This document shows, one piece after another, positions 21,733 to 29,823 of a DNA stretch of 40,870 nt (position 1 is the first letter of the stretch; every line of letters starts with the position of its first letter). The notes under the pieces are model-generated. The model was not told the DNA's origin. It saw nothing but the letters and a program-made list of their open reading frames with translations, and searched no databases. Origin of the DNA: a virus; the IMG/VR virus record IMGVR_UViG_3300042560_002966, positions 1 through 40,870 of that record; one strand, given 5' to 3'. A program made the position numbers and the translations under genes.

Positions 21733-22929
21733 TTATTTAAAAAGAGTTTCCATTTTATATCCATCAGAATAAACCTTATCAAGTATTTTACTTGCATTTG
21801 GTTCTGTGCCATCCCATCCTGATGGCCAAACATTTAATTCATGCATTTCATTAATCCTATCAATCTCAATTTTATTTAATATATCTATATTTGGCTTATT
21901 CTGAATTATAGCATTGTGATTTACTTCGGATTGTATAGCAATCACTTGTTCTAAAAATGACTTTCTAGCTTCAATGGTTAATGGTCCCATTCTCTGTTGA
22001 TTTTTGCTTAATGAGCCATCTTTCTTTATATCTCCACCAGATTTTCTAATTCTATAAATAGGCTTTCTCATTTCAGTGTAAATCAACTTAAGGCCTTTTA
22101 ATGGCTTTAAATAATTCCAATAATCAAGCTTTAAAATTGTATCAAGCGATTTGTCTTTATGAGTAAGCGGACAACCAATGCATCCTGTTCTAGCATTAAT
22201 TTCTTCTGCTTCATCACCACCGTAGGCATCTGCCAACATCGTTGTATTCCATGAGCCATATTTTTTAAGAGGCGCAAAATATTTTAACCAATCCCACACA
22301 TTACAAACTCTCCAATGTAAAATTGGTGCAAGAGTGGCACACATATCACTTTCTAAACCTTTTTGATACCACCCTTGTCCACATTCAGCACCATCTTTCG
22401 AACAGCTCATGCTAATGCGTTGATCTCTTATTGCACTTTCTCCCTGCCTAACACCTGTTAGCATTAATATTTTTTCATCGAACTCTCCTATTAAAGCTTG
22501 CAATGCTTTTTCCATAGGTTCAACTTTAATTTTACCGGTGCACCATCTAAAGGTATTTGATGGTGGAGGAACACCTTTCCCTAAAATGTATACTAAAAAA
22601 CGATCATCTATATCAGCAGTAACAATATGTACTTTAATTCCCCTATCTTCAAGTTGCTTGATAATTAATTGTGCACTTAACCAAAGCGGAGTTAACTCCA
22701 TTCTTGTATCAGCGCACATAACTGTAAAAGTTTCAGGCTTTGGTATTTGACCAGTGTTTATTAATTGAGCAACTAACGTTACTAAAGTAGTAGAATCTTT
22801 TCCCCAACTCCAACTTGCAGCCCAATGTTTATGTTTGCTTCCATACTCAATTAAACTAGCAATAGTTAAATCAATGCTTTCAGCAACAGTAATTTTTTCA
22901 ATTCCAAACAAATTGATTTGATTCTTCAT
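21733..22929 (-). CDS. PAPS reductase/DndC-like ATP-pyrophosphatase
   Basis: A 398-aa protein. The PP-loop SWGKDST (41-47) binds ATP; then FRWCTGKIKVEP (C130) and GVRQGESAIRDQR (159-171) are landmarks of the phosphoadenosine phosphosulfate reductase family and its DndC branch, and C183, C197, C250 and C253 (RTGCIGCPL) could hold an iron-sulfur cluster. DndC activates sulfur chemistry for DNA phosphorothioation; phage relatives may act in DNA sulfur modification, tRNA thiolation or sulfur assimilation. No other dnd genes are here. It overlaps the upstream 86-aa gene by 4 bases. Family is clear, substrate is not. Confidence 0.85.
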   Translation of the reverse strand: MKNQINLFGIEKITVAESIDLTIASLIEYGSKHKHWAASWSWGKDSTTLVTLVAQLINTGQIPKPETFTVMCADTRMELTPLWLSAQLIIKQLEDRGIKVHIVTADIDDRFLVYILGKGVPPPSNTFRWCTGKIKVEPMEKALQALIGEFDEKILMLTGVRQGESAIRDQRISMSCSKDGAECGQGWYQKGLESDMCATLAPILHWRVCNVWDWLKYFAPLKKYGSWNTTMLADAYGGDEAEEINARTGCIGCPLTHKDKSLDTILKLDYWNYLKPLKGLKLIYTEMRKPIYRIRKSGGDIKKDGSLSKNQQRMGPLTIEARKSFLEQVIAIQSEVNHNAIIQNKPNIDILNKIEIDRINEMHELNVWPSGWDGTEPNASKILDKVYSDGYKMETLFK

Positions 22930-23186
22930 TTGGTCAATGTATTAAGTTCTGCAACCAACTTATCTGCCGCCTTGCATGATGGCAGCAACATCATTAAATC
23001 ATTATAATGTTGTTTCATGTAATTAATGCAACCATGCTCAGGAGCATTAGGCCATGCATTAACCCAAATAGCTATTTTATCAAGCTTATTTACCAATTCT
23101 AAATTGCGCTTGCCAATTTTGTTATTCAGCAAATAAGTACGCATGCGCACTATTTTTTTTAGGAGGGTGTAGGCTGGTCTATTCAT
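22926..23186 (-). CDS. Hypothetical protein, 86 aa
   Basis: An 86-aa basic, helical protein (MNRPAYTLLKKIVRMRTYLL at the start, then IAIWVNAWPNAPEHGC). No family recognised. It sits between the Cro-like gene (one base apart) and the PAPS-reductase-like gene (4-base overlap), so it is one of the first proteins made from the early promoter. Early small proteins in this place are often regulators or host-takeover factors; no direct evidence here. Confidence 0.55.
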   Translation of the reverse strand: MNRPAYTLLKKIVRMRTYLLNNKIGKRNLELVNKLDKIAIWVNAWPNAPEHGCINYMKQHYNDLMMLLPSCKAADKLVAELNTLTK

Positions 23187-23187
23187 T

Positions 23188-23424
23188 TTACAATGATTTT
23201 ATAATTGAAGATGCAGCACCATTATTTAATTTAGCCTTATGTTCAGCTGCCAGTTCAGCGGCTCTAACCACTATTCCTTTGTGATCAGTTGATTTTCCAT
23301 TTAAGACTAGGCTAACTAGCATTAAACTACAATTTTTTTCATCGGCAATTTTCGATAATGCACCATGTGGTAAATTGCGTTTTAACTTCGATAATTCACG
23401 TTTTGTTATTTTTGGCACGGACAT
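23188..23424 (-). CDS. Cro-like DNA-binding protein
   Basis: A 78-aa basic protein with a helix-turn-helix pattern at residues 19-42 (PHGALSKIADEKNCSLMLVS then LVLNGKS), similar to lambda-repressor-like folds in Bacteroidota phages. It is the first gene of the leftward early operon and is divergent from the repressor across a 129-bp operator region, the standard place for Cro or an early activator. Family assigned by pattern and position. Confidence 0.65.
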   Translation of the reverse strand: MSVPKITKRELSKLKRNLPHGALSKIADEKNCSLMLVSLVLNGKSTDHKGIVVRAAELAAEHKAKLNNGAASSIIKSL

Positions 23425-23486
23425 TGTTTATTGTTTAAATTTTTATAATGCTTTATAAAATTTTATATTTGTTTATTGATTGCAAA

Positions 23487-23511
23487 GGAAATATATATTA
23501 TATACATTTCC
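23487..23511. promoter_or_regulatory. Operator-like dyad in the lysogeny switch region
   Basis: A 25-bp near-perfect palindrome: GGAAATATATA (left arm) and TATACATTTCC (right arm) about a 3-base centre, one mismatch. It lies in the 23425-23553 intergenic region between the Cro-like gene and the repressor. Further TATACA units follow at about 23512-23526. Likely target of repressor or Cro; a TATATTTG box at about 23464-23471 could serve the rightward promoter. Confidence 0.5.
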
Positions 23512-23553
23512 TATACAATATATACACTTTACTATTAAGTAATTGAATTACAG

Positions 23554-23949
23554 ATGAATAATTTTTCAAAAAGATTAAAAGAAGTTCTAGAATCTTTACG
23601 TATTAATCAAACAGAATTTGCCGAGCCAATTGGCGTAGCCCCTAGTAGAATCTCGCAATGGCTTAATGAAGAGCTAAACCTAAGGCCAAATACTGAGCAA
23701 TACGGTTTAATATATAAAATATACAACGTAAATATAAACTGGCTCATTTTAGGTGAAGGCGAAATGTATCATGCAAAAGAGAATGCAAACCAGGTAAACG
23801 AGCCAATATCAGAGTATAATAAAAACGAAATTCAAGAGCTTAAAAAGCAGCTCCTAGACTGCCGCGAAGAAACAATAAAAATATATCGACAATTAAATAA
23901 AAAGCAAATAAGTAGGCCAAATGTATCACATAAAAAAACTAAAATATAG
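23554..23949 (+). CDS. XRE-family phage repressor
   Basis: A 131-aa protein with an N-terminal Cro/CI helix-turn-helix domain (residues 5-68; MNNFSKRLKEVLESLRINQT, EFAEPIGVAPSRISQWL) ending in NINWLILGEGEMY, the typical end of this domain in Bacteroidota phages. Instead of an S24/LexA-like peptidase, the C-terminal half is a coiled coil (residues 85-120), so it is unlikely to self-cleave in response to RecA. It starts a plus-strand transcript divergent from the early operon. A putative integrase arm site overlaps its last codons, and the attP core lies 28 bases past its stop. Confidence 0.8.
   Translation: MNNFSKRLKEVLESLRINQTEFAEPIGVAPSRISQWLNEELNLRPNTEQYGLIYKIYNVNINWLILGEGEMYHAKENANQVNEPISEYNKNEIQELKKQLLDCREETIKIYRQLNKKQISRPNVSHKKTKI
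23918..23931 (+). repeat. Integrase arm-type site, left of attP
   Basis: CAAATGTATCACAT lies within the 3' end of the repressor gene and recurs exactly at 24092-24105 on the other side of the attP core. GTATCACA is the shared unit (23923-23930). Confidence 0.55.
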
Positions 23950-23977
23950 CAACAGTGCCACGTTAGCATTGCACAAA

Positions 23978-23996
23978 GAGTCCCGTCCGCTCCGCA
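23978..23996 (+). other. attP: attP core: 3' end of a tRNA-Asp gene
   Basis: The 19 bases GAGTCCCGTCCGCTCCGCA read as the end of a tRNA from the T loop: GAGT, T-stem CCCGT, acceptor CCGCTCC, discriminator G73. This matches the 3' end of bacterial tRNA-Asp (E. coli has GAGTCCCGTCCGTTCCGCCA) with a compensable change, and pairs with an expected GGAGCGG 5' end in the host gene. The 5' part of the tRNA is absent, as expected for attP. A terminator follows, then the integrase gene. Confidence 0.7.
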
Positions 23997-24024
23997 AAAA
24001 CCCAGTACGAAAGTACTGGGTTTT
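23996..24024 (+). terminator. Intrinsic terminator beside attP
   Basis: AAAACCCAGTAC and GTACTGGGTTTT form a perfect 12-bp stem with a GAAA tetraloop; T and A runs flank both sides, so it works in both directions. In the free genome it ends the repressor transcript; after integration it would lie right after the restored tRNA gene and insulate the integrase. Confidence 0.85.
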
Positions 24025-24057
24025 ACTATTTTACAGCAATATCAACACTTTCAAAAT

Positions 24058-25326
24058 ATGCGGAAAACCTCAAATAACTCAGAAAGTAGCACAAATGTAT
24101 CACATGTTACTAAATTGTATCACATGGGTAAAAATGTAAAGTATCACAAGAAAATGCTTATGCGCATTACTGATGACAGCCACAATGCTTTAAACTCTAT
24201 TTATTTAAGAGTAACAATTAATAGAGTGCAATTAAGAATAGCCACACCTATAAGAATAAGGCAAACAGAGTTTAACCCTGAAACCGAAGAAATAAGAATA
24301 CCAGGTGATACTAAAAAAAGCCATGATTACACCAGAGTGCTGGCATCATTAATGGCCAAGGCCGAAAACATATTTACAAAATACATGCTCATGGAAACAC
24401 CCCTTACACCCGATAAGTTTAAAACAGAGTGGCACATTTTCGGTAACAGAAATAGCTTTTTAGATTTTATGGAACGCGAAATTGAGCATTTAAAAGAAAC
24501 CACCTCCAGAGCAGGAAGCACCATTACAGTTTACAACACCATACTTGGCAAGTTAAGAGCATTTATGCCAAATTTAAGCTTTGCCGATATGGATGGCACA
24601 TGGCCCGAAAACTTTGATCGTTATTTAAACTCAAAAAACTTGGCCGCCAATACCAGGCACAAAGCCCACAAAACAGTAAAAAAGTTTACCAACATTGCCT
24701 TAGATAAAAACCTGATGTTTACCGATCCTTACACAAAGTTTAAGGTAAAGCGCATAAAAGGCAACAGGCAGCATTTGCATATTGATGAGTTAAAGGCGCT
24801 CATAGAACTAGAGGCAAGCGGCACATTAAGTGCCAGCCATCAATACACCTTAAGAGCCTTTTTGTTTAGTTGTTACACCGGAGTGCGTTTGTCCGATTGC
24901 CGTGTTTTAGATCAGCGAAGCATAATTAATGGTGTGCTCACCTTTAAGCCAGTAAAAACCATAAACGATAGTATTATAGTAAAGTCTCCATTATCTGAGG
25001 CATCAATGGAGCTGGTAAATAAAACAGGCAAGTTGTTAACGTGCATTAGCGATAGTAAAATAAACGCAGCTTTAAAAGTAATAGCCAACAGAGCCAGCAT
25101 ACAAACACCATTAACCTTTCACATAGCAAGGCATACCTTTGGCACGCATTATATATTAAGCGGAGGTAACACTGTAGAGTTAATGCACCTGATGGGCCAT
25201 AGTAAAATTGAAACTACTATGATATACGTGCACATGGCCGAAGAGCAAAAAGCAGCCAAAGCAGGCATAAATCAATTTGATGCCTACCTTAAAAAATCGG
25301 CAAGCCCTTTAAGGGTGGTTTCTTAA
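24058..25326 (+). CDS. int: Tyrosine recombinase (phage integrase)
   Basis: Up to 422 aa. It has an N-terminal arm-binding-type domain (about 46-70, IYLRVTINRVQLRIATPIRI), a SAM-like core-binding domain (about 130-225) and the catalytic domain with R277 (CYTGVRLSDC), H355-x-x-R358 (FHIARHTFGTH), H381 (LMGHS) and nucleophile Y390 (TTMIYVHM). It carries out site-specific integration and excision at attP. The first 22-32 residues are encoded by arm-site repeats and are not family-like, so the ATG at 24124 or 24154 is a likelier start than 24058. It is convergent with the tail operon; a terminator lies between. Confidence 0.92.
   Translation: MRKTSNNSESSTNVSHVTKLYHMGKNVKYHKKMLMRITDDSHNALNSIYLRVTINRVQLRIATPIRIRQTEFNPETEEIRIPGDTKKSHDYTRVLASLMAKAENIFTKYMLMETPLTPDKFKTEWHIFGNRNSFLDFMEREIEHLKETTSRAGSTITVYNTILGKLRAFMPNLSFADMDGTWPENFDRYLNSKNLAANTRHKAHKTVKKFTNIALDKNLMFTDPYTKFKVKRIKGNRQHLHIDELKALIELEASGTLSASHQYTLRAFLFSCYTGVRLSDCRVLDQRSIINGVLTFKPVKTINDSIIVKSPLSEASMELVNKTGKLLTCISDSKINAALKVIANRASIQTPLTFHIARHTFGTHYILSGGNTVELMHLMGHSKIETTMIYVHMAEEQKAAKAGINQFDAYLKKSASPLRVVS
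24092..24148 (+). repeat. Integrase arm-type sites, right of attP
   Basis: Three GTATCACA units at 24097-24104, 24117-24124 and 24141-24148 (spacing 20 and 24 bases, about two helical turns) in the same orientation as the unit left of attP. They overlap the upstream part of the integrase frame and so could also let the integrase autoregulate. Confidence 0.55.
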
Positions 25327-25366
25327 AAAAAAATCCCATTCAGAAACAAACTATCTGAATGGGATT
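25326..25366 (-). terminator. Terminator between integrase and the tail operon
   Basis: AATCCCATTCAG (25332-25343) pairs perfectly with CTGAATGGGATT (25355-25366), loop 11 bases. On the minus strand nine T follow, so it ends the rightmost late operon; for the plus-strand integrase it is a weaker terminator without a U run. Confidence 0.8.
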
Positions 25367-25385
25367 AATACCAATATATTATTAT

Positions 25386-25910
25386 CTACCCTGCCTTATC
25401 AATCAACTCCTGTTTTTGGGCTGCAGTTTCTCTTTCTAGTTTTTCTAGCTGTCCGGTTTGTTTTTCTAAAATGCCTTCAATTTCATCGTGCAGGTCAAAC
25501 ATCAGGTTAATGTAGTTTTTTTGGGGTTCTGCAAAAGCCTCAATGGTTAAATGATCTTCGCTATCGTTAAAGGCGCGGCTTAGGTTTTGGTCTAGTGCCC
25601 TAAAGGCTCTTATACCTTCTGCCACTGGGCTACAAATAATGTTTTTGTAAATTTTTTCTACCAAAACTTCTTTTGGCAATTGGTTTAGCAGCTTGTGTAA
25701 ATCATAAGTTCTGCTGTGAGGGTTTTGTAACATGGTATTCAGTTTTGCGCACGCCCATCCGCTGCAGAAAAATAATAACCAGAGGCCATTAAGGATGAGT
25801 TTCTTAAACTCTCGGATGGGTTTACGGTAAGACTGTTTTTTGGATGAACGCTCATAAGGTAAATTATTTTTCTGCGCTGCAATAATCCAAACTAAATTTG
25901 AATTATCCAA
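25386..25910 (-). CDS. Hypothetical protein, 174 aa, last gene of tail operon
   Basis: No family recognised. It has a hydrophobic, Trp/Cys-rich segment at residues 38-56 (LILNGLWLLFFCSGWACAKL) that could be a membrane segment, then mostly helical sequence with a Glu/Lys/Gln coiled coil at the C-terminus (EGILEKQTGQLEKLERETAA). It is the last gene before the terminator facing the integrase. It could be a moron or a minor tail component; base composition does not stand out. Confidence 0.55.
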   Translation of the reverse strand: MDNSNLVWIIAAQKNNLPYERSSKKQSYRKPIREFKKLILNGLWLLFFCSGWACAKLNTMLQNPHSRTYDLHKLLNQLPKEVLVEKIYKNIICSPVAEGIRAFRALDQNLSRAFNDSEDHLTIEAFAEPQKNYINLMFDLHDEIEGILEKQTGQLEKLERETAAQKQELIDKAG

Positions 25911-25927
25911 ATTTGTGCCAAAAAAGA

Positions 25928-26479
25928 TTATTTCTTGAATCTTTTTAAAGCAACAATATCTTTCCCTGTTAATTTTAATTCTTTGACAAACTCAATAGTT
26001 TTTGCAACAGCAACGATAAATACAACCGTCCCAATCACGATAGGAACTGCAGGCGCGGCACCAACCGAAATAGCAATTATACACATTATTGATCCTCCAA
26101 AAGTAGTGTATTGTGCAAATGCATAGGCCGCCATTGCATTGGATATATGATCTACTTCATCAAAAACATATTCGCCACTTTTGGGAGTATTAATTTCTAC
26201 TTGCTTTTCATACATTTTTTCACGATACTCCTTTGTATAAATATCCACATTAGAATTTTTTTCATAGTTTTTTACTTCTGTTTTCAAGATAAAATCAGGC
26301 GTATTGCTTTTAGTTAAAAAATATTTAAGAGTATCGCCATCATCTTTAGTTAAGGTAATGCCTTTAATGATACCACCTTGCTTTGTGTAAATTACATCTT
26401 GTGCATTACAAGTATTAAATGCAGTAATTAGCAATCCAAAAATTGCAAAAACAATTCCTACTTTAATTTGGGTTTTCAT
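25928..26479 (-). CDS. Exported/membrane protein, possible lysogenic conversion factor
   Basis: 183 aa from the ATG at 26477-26479, preferred over an upstream in-frame Met because it gives a clean signal peptide (hydrophobic residues 7-20, cleavage near CNAQD). The mature region begins VIYTKQGGIIKGITLTKDDG, a strand-rich segment like Bacteroidota periplasmic proteins, followed by two hydrophobic helices near the C-terminus (about residues 120-165). No family recognised. Its place after the tape measure, at the end of a late operon near the attachment site, fits an accessory gene that alters the cell envelope, for instance superinfection exclusion; this is inference. Confidence 0.6.
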   Translation of the reverse strand: MKTQIKVGIVFAIFGLLITAFNTCNAQDVIYTKQGGIIKGITLTKDDGDTLKYFLTKSNTPDFILKTEVKNYEKNSNVDIYTKEYREKMYEKQVEINTPKSGEYVFDEVDHISNAMAAYAFAQYTTFGGSIMCIIAISVGAAPAVPIVIGTVVFIVAVAKTIEFVKELKLTGKDIVALKRFKK

Positions 26480-26516
26480 ATTATTTGGTTTAGGTTTCAT
26501 AAAGCAAATATATTAA

Positions 26517-29393
26517 TTAAAAAGAACCGGCATTTCTTTCAATAATATCCATTTCTTTTTGCTTTTTTCTTAAATCATAAAGCCCTAAGGTAACTGGCTT
26601 ACTATTATTATTATTCAATGCCTGCTCCATTCTCTTAACACTATTAGTTAATTCTTTCATCCCATCTCCTGTAGATGATGATTGATTATTAACAGTGGTA
26701 TTGTTAATTACATTGCTAGATGAATTAGCTGAAAAGCCCCTAACATTTGCAGTACTATTTTTATACAACCAATCCATGCTCAAAGGCTTTCCGTAATTAC
26801 TTAGCATAGCATCAATAATATGTTCATTGGCATCAACAGTTGCACCTGGAATAATTCCCTCGCCTCCCTCTATATTTAAAACAGGTCTGCCAGAGCCATC
26901 AATAACATTCATTCCGCCTTGTGAATGCGAAGGACCTTGCACTCTTTTTTTTCCGTACTTAGCTTCTGGTATCGGTGTACTAGAAACAGCAGCTGCTTGT
27001 GCAATTCCTGTAGATGCAGCCAATGCCATCATTAAATAATTTGGAAATTGAGCAACAACATTCATTGCCGTTTTTATAGCAATTTCAGCTAGTGCAAGTT
27101 TTTTCTCTCTTTTAGCTTGTTCAATTCTTATGCGCTTTGCCGCTTCGCTATTTTCTCCCAGCCTCGCAATTTCAGCATTTTCCTTAACCCTTTTAAAATT
27201 ATCAAAGGCAACAAACAAACCTTGAACGGCTTGTGCGTTATTTAACTCTTTATTTATTTTGTTTTCTTGATGTTTAAACCAGTTCCCAAAAGTTTCAGCC
27301 TGTGCATCTTGTTTATCCTTTTCTAATTTTAAAAATGCTTGCCTTTCTTCTTCTTCTTTGGCTTCTCTTTTCGCTTTGTCAGCAGCATCTTTATCATTTT
27401 GCACATCCGCATCACCTTGTACATTTCCCATTTCGCTTAAAGAACCAAATCCAAACAGATCAATATTATTTTGCCTATCCCTTTCACCTGGTTCGGCAGC
27501 TCTGCTTGCTGCTAATTTATCTTGGTAGGCATTTTCCTTATCCATGGCATCAAAAAACTCTTTTTCAGTTTCGTAGCCGGTCAATTTAAAAAACTCGCTA
27601 TGTAGCTTTTTTATTTTCGAAATATGATCTTCAACTTGTTTTATTTTTTTGCCAGCATCGTCCACAGTGGCTTTAGTTATAGCCTCGCTCTTTTTAGCGG
27701 CTTCAACTTCTGCATCCTGAATTTGTTTTAAATTTTCATAAATAATTGCTTTCTTTTTATGTGATAAAACAAGAGCCTGTCCTAACAAATCATATTCTTG
27801 CCCCTCTTTTAATTCATTTCTTTTTGCAATAATCCCCATAATCATTTTCTGTTCTTCCATTAGTGTATCAGCCAATTCCTTTGCTCCCATATCATTTGCC
27901 TTACTTCTAAATTCATCAGTCGCTTTATTAACGTAGGCAGTACCTTCATTATATCGCCTATCCTTTATTTTGCCAAAATTTGCGCGTGTTAAAATATGGT
28001 CCATTGCCAAAACTGCCTTAGTTGCCCAATTAACAAAGCCTTTTAAAAGCCCATTCAAACCACCATTCTCATCAGTGGTTACAGCATTCCAAGTATTTGT
28101 AAACCTTGTACCAGCACTTGCCAAAGTATCCATATTAGTTGCAGCCTGATCAGCGGCCGTGCTTAACCCATCCTTACCCAAGGCCACACTCAATTCATTT
28201 ACACGGCCAGTATTTTCAAGTATTACCTGAGCGGCAATTTTATTCTCCAAGCCAAAAACGCGAGTTAAGGCAATATCATCGTTTTTAATTTTTGAAAGCT
28301 CTTGTAACCTATCCTGTAAACTTAAATTTTTATTGCTAAGCACATCAAGGTTTACACCCATACGCTCCAAATCAGCAATAGCAGCTTTATCTAACCCCTT
28401 TGGGCTAAACCCTTTAGCTAAAACATTGCGCAATTTGGTGCCAGCCTCGGCACCTTTTACTCCTTTTTCGGCCATGGTTTCAATCAATGCCACACTTTCG
28501 CTAATGCTTACATTGCTACTTTTAGCAGCAACTCCAAATTCAAGTAAAGCACTTGTAATGTCTGGCACTTCGGCAGCACTCAACCTTGCACCTTCTGCCA
28601 ATATGTTTACATATTTTCCAGCTTCGCGGGCGGGCGCACTAAATTGGTTCATGGCATCGGTAAGCCTTGTTGCCGCTTCTGGCAAACTTAAACCACTGGC
28701 ATTAGCCAAGTTTATTGCCTCTTTAGTTACGCTTACTAAAGCCTCTTTTGCGTTTAGCAAATCGGGTTTAGCACTGGCAATAAGTTTAAAAGCTTCAACG
28801 GCATCACTTGCACTGGTGGTAGTAGTTAATCCAATATTCTTAGCAGCTGCAGCATAAAATTGTAAATCCTGAATCCCTACACCTGTAATAGCCTGCAAGT
28901 TTCTAAGGCTTTTTTCAAACTCTACATTTACCTTTATAATATTACTAATGCCAGCATATACAGCAGCGGTTGCACCTGCAACGCCTACAAACATCAATTC
29001 CTTTTTTATACTGTTAATAGCTTGTCCAAACTTACCCAAGCCTGTTTCCAATTCTTTTTTGCGAGCAATTACAGCCTCAATCGCTTTTCTGTTTTCCTTA
29101 AAAGCATCGGTCATAGGATCAATAAACTGTCGCTTATTTTTTAAGGATGATAACTCCTTGTTTAGCTCCTTTAAAGTCATTTGGTTTAAGCCAATTTCCT
29201 TACGCACCTTAGCCATGTTTTGCTCCACATCCTTTAGCTTTTTGCTAGCTTCAATATAAGCCTCAGTACCACGCTTGTTATCGCGCATGGTGTTTTTTAG
29301 CTTTTGGGCTTCCATATCTAACTCGGCCAAGGCCTTTCTGGCAGGATTCCCATTTGCTACAACTTCTAATTGAACTTCATCTTTTCTAATCAT
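26517..29393 (-). CDS. Tail tape measure protein
   Basis: A 958-aa protein that sets tail length and is ejected during infection. Residues about 20-125 are coiled coil; about 150-345 match the TP901-1 minor tail (PhageMin_Tail) core, for example NVEFEKSLRNLQAITGVGIQ, GLTTTTSASDAVEAFKLIAS and SLPEAATRLTDAMNQFSAP. A hydrophobic region near residues 770-810 (AMNVVAQFPNYLMMALAAST) and a Gly/Ser-rich C-terminus follow. Its length implies a tail of roughly 140 nm under the usual 1.5 Angstrom per residue rule. Its position at the end of the tail cluster is unusual, since distal tail genes normally follow it. Confidence 0.9.
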   Translation of the reverse strand: MIRKDEVQLEVVANGNPARKALAELDMEAQKLKNTMRDNKRGTEAYIEASKKLKDVEQNMAKVRKEIGLNQMTLKELNKELSSLKNKRQFIDPMTDAFKENRKAIEAVIARKKELETGLGKFGQAINSIKKELMFVGVAGATAAVYAGISNIIKVNVEFEKSLRNLQAITGVGIQDLQFYAAAAKNIGLTTTTSASDAVEAFKLIASAKPDLLNAKEALVSVTKEAINLANASGLSLPEAATRLTDAMNQFSAPAREAGKYVNILAEGARLSAAEVPDITSALLEFGVAAKSSNVSISESVALIETMAEKGVKGAEAGTKLRNVLAKGFSPKGLDKAAIADLERMGVNLDVLSNKNLSLQDRLQELSKIKNDDIALTRVFGLENKIAAQVILENTGRVNELSVALGKDGLSTAADQAATNMDTLASAGTRFTNTWNAVTTDENGGLNGLLKGFVNWATKAVLAMDHILTRANFGKIKDRRYNEGTAYVNKATDEFRSKANDMGAKELADTLMEEQKMIMGIIAKRNELKEGQEYDLLGQALVLSHKKKAIIYENLKQIQDAEVEAAKKSEAITKATVDDAGKKIKQVEDHISKIKKLHSEFFKLTGYETEKEFFDAMDKENAYQDKLAASRAAEPGERDRQNNIDLFGFGSLSEMGNVQGDADVQNDKDAADKAKREAKEEEERQAFLKLEKDKQDAQAETFGNWFKHQENKINKELNNAQAVQGLFVAFDNFKRVKENAEIARLGENSEAAKRIRIEQAKREKKLALAEIAIKTAMNVVAQFPNYLMMALAASTGIAQAAAVSSTPIPEAKYGKKRVQGPSHSQGGMNVIDGSGRPVLNIEGGEGIIPGATVDANEHIIDAMLSNYGKPLSMDWLYKNSTANVRGFSANSSSNVINNTTVNNQSSSTGDGMKELTNSVKRMEQALNNNNSKPVTLGLYDLRKKQKEMDIIERNAGSF

Positions 29394-29397
29394 AACA

Positions 29398-29823
29398 CTA
29401 TACGTTTAAAGGTTTTTCTAAAACTTCTTTTATGCCAAGGCTTATGGCTTCGCTGTACTTTGCACTAAAATTATACATTAATCGGTTAACACTGCCATAG
29501 GCAGTTTTGCCATACCACTTAATAGGCTTTCTTCGTTCAATGCCCATCAACTTAGCTTTAATATTTTCGGCAGTAGGCACACCTTTACGATATCCCTTTC
29601 CTGCGCCCATATCTACAAACCTACCGGCAGTATCAAATACTAATTGTGCAGCCCCTTCGTGCCCCTGGGCTTTTGCCATTACTTTACCTGCAAGGCTGTT
29701 TATTAAAGTATCAGTAACACGCACATCCTTTTTTTCGAGCTCTACTTTTAATCGCACCTGCACATAGTTGCTCCACCATTCTAATTCACTTTGTATAAAT
29801 ATTAAACGTGCTTCTATGCTCAT
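29398..29823 (-). CDS. Putative minor tail protein, 141 aa
   Basis: A 141-aa basic, mostly helical protein with GKVMAKAQGHEGAAQLVFDT, then AGRFVDMGAGKGYRKGV and KPIKWYGKTAYGSVNRLMYN. No firm family, but the texture fits small tail-completion or tail-assembly proteins found beside tape measure genes in Bacteroidota phages. It starts with a 4-base overlap with the 691-aa tail gene and ends four bases before the tape measure start, so it is translationally linked to both. Confidence 0.6.
   Translation of the reverse strand: MSIEARLIFIQSELEWWSNYVQVRLKVELEKKDVRVTDTLINSLAGKVMAKAQGHEGAAQLVFDTAGRFVDMGAGKGYRKGVPTAENIKAKLMGIERRKPIKWYGKTAYGSVNRLMYNFSAKYSEAISLGIKEVLEKPLNV

Noticed and set aside
21733-22929. 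A complete DNA phosphorothioation (Dnd) system
   Set aside because: Only the DndC-like protein is present; DndA, DndD and DndE counterparts are absent, so the call is limited to the family.
23978-23996. A functional tRNA-Asp gene
   Set aside because: Only the 3' 19 bases exist; anticodon and 5' arms are missing, so it is an attachment core and not a tRNA gene.
28333-28857. Long plus-strand frame opposite the tape measure gene (174 codons), and similar opposite-strand frames at 27302-27589 and 28948-29259
   Set aside because: These are shadows of the tape measure gene caused by its regular Ala/Leu codon use; there is no leader and the composition is non-protein-like.
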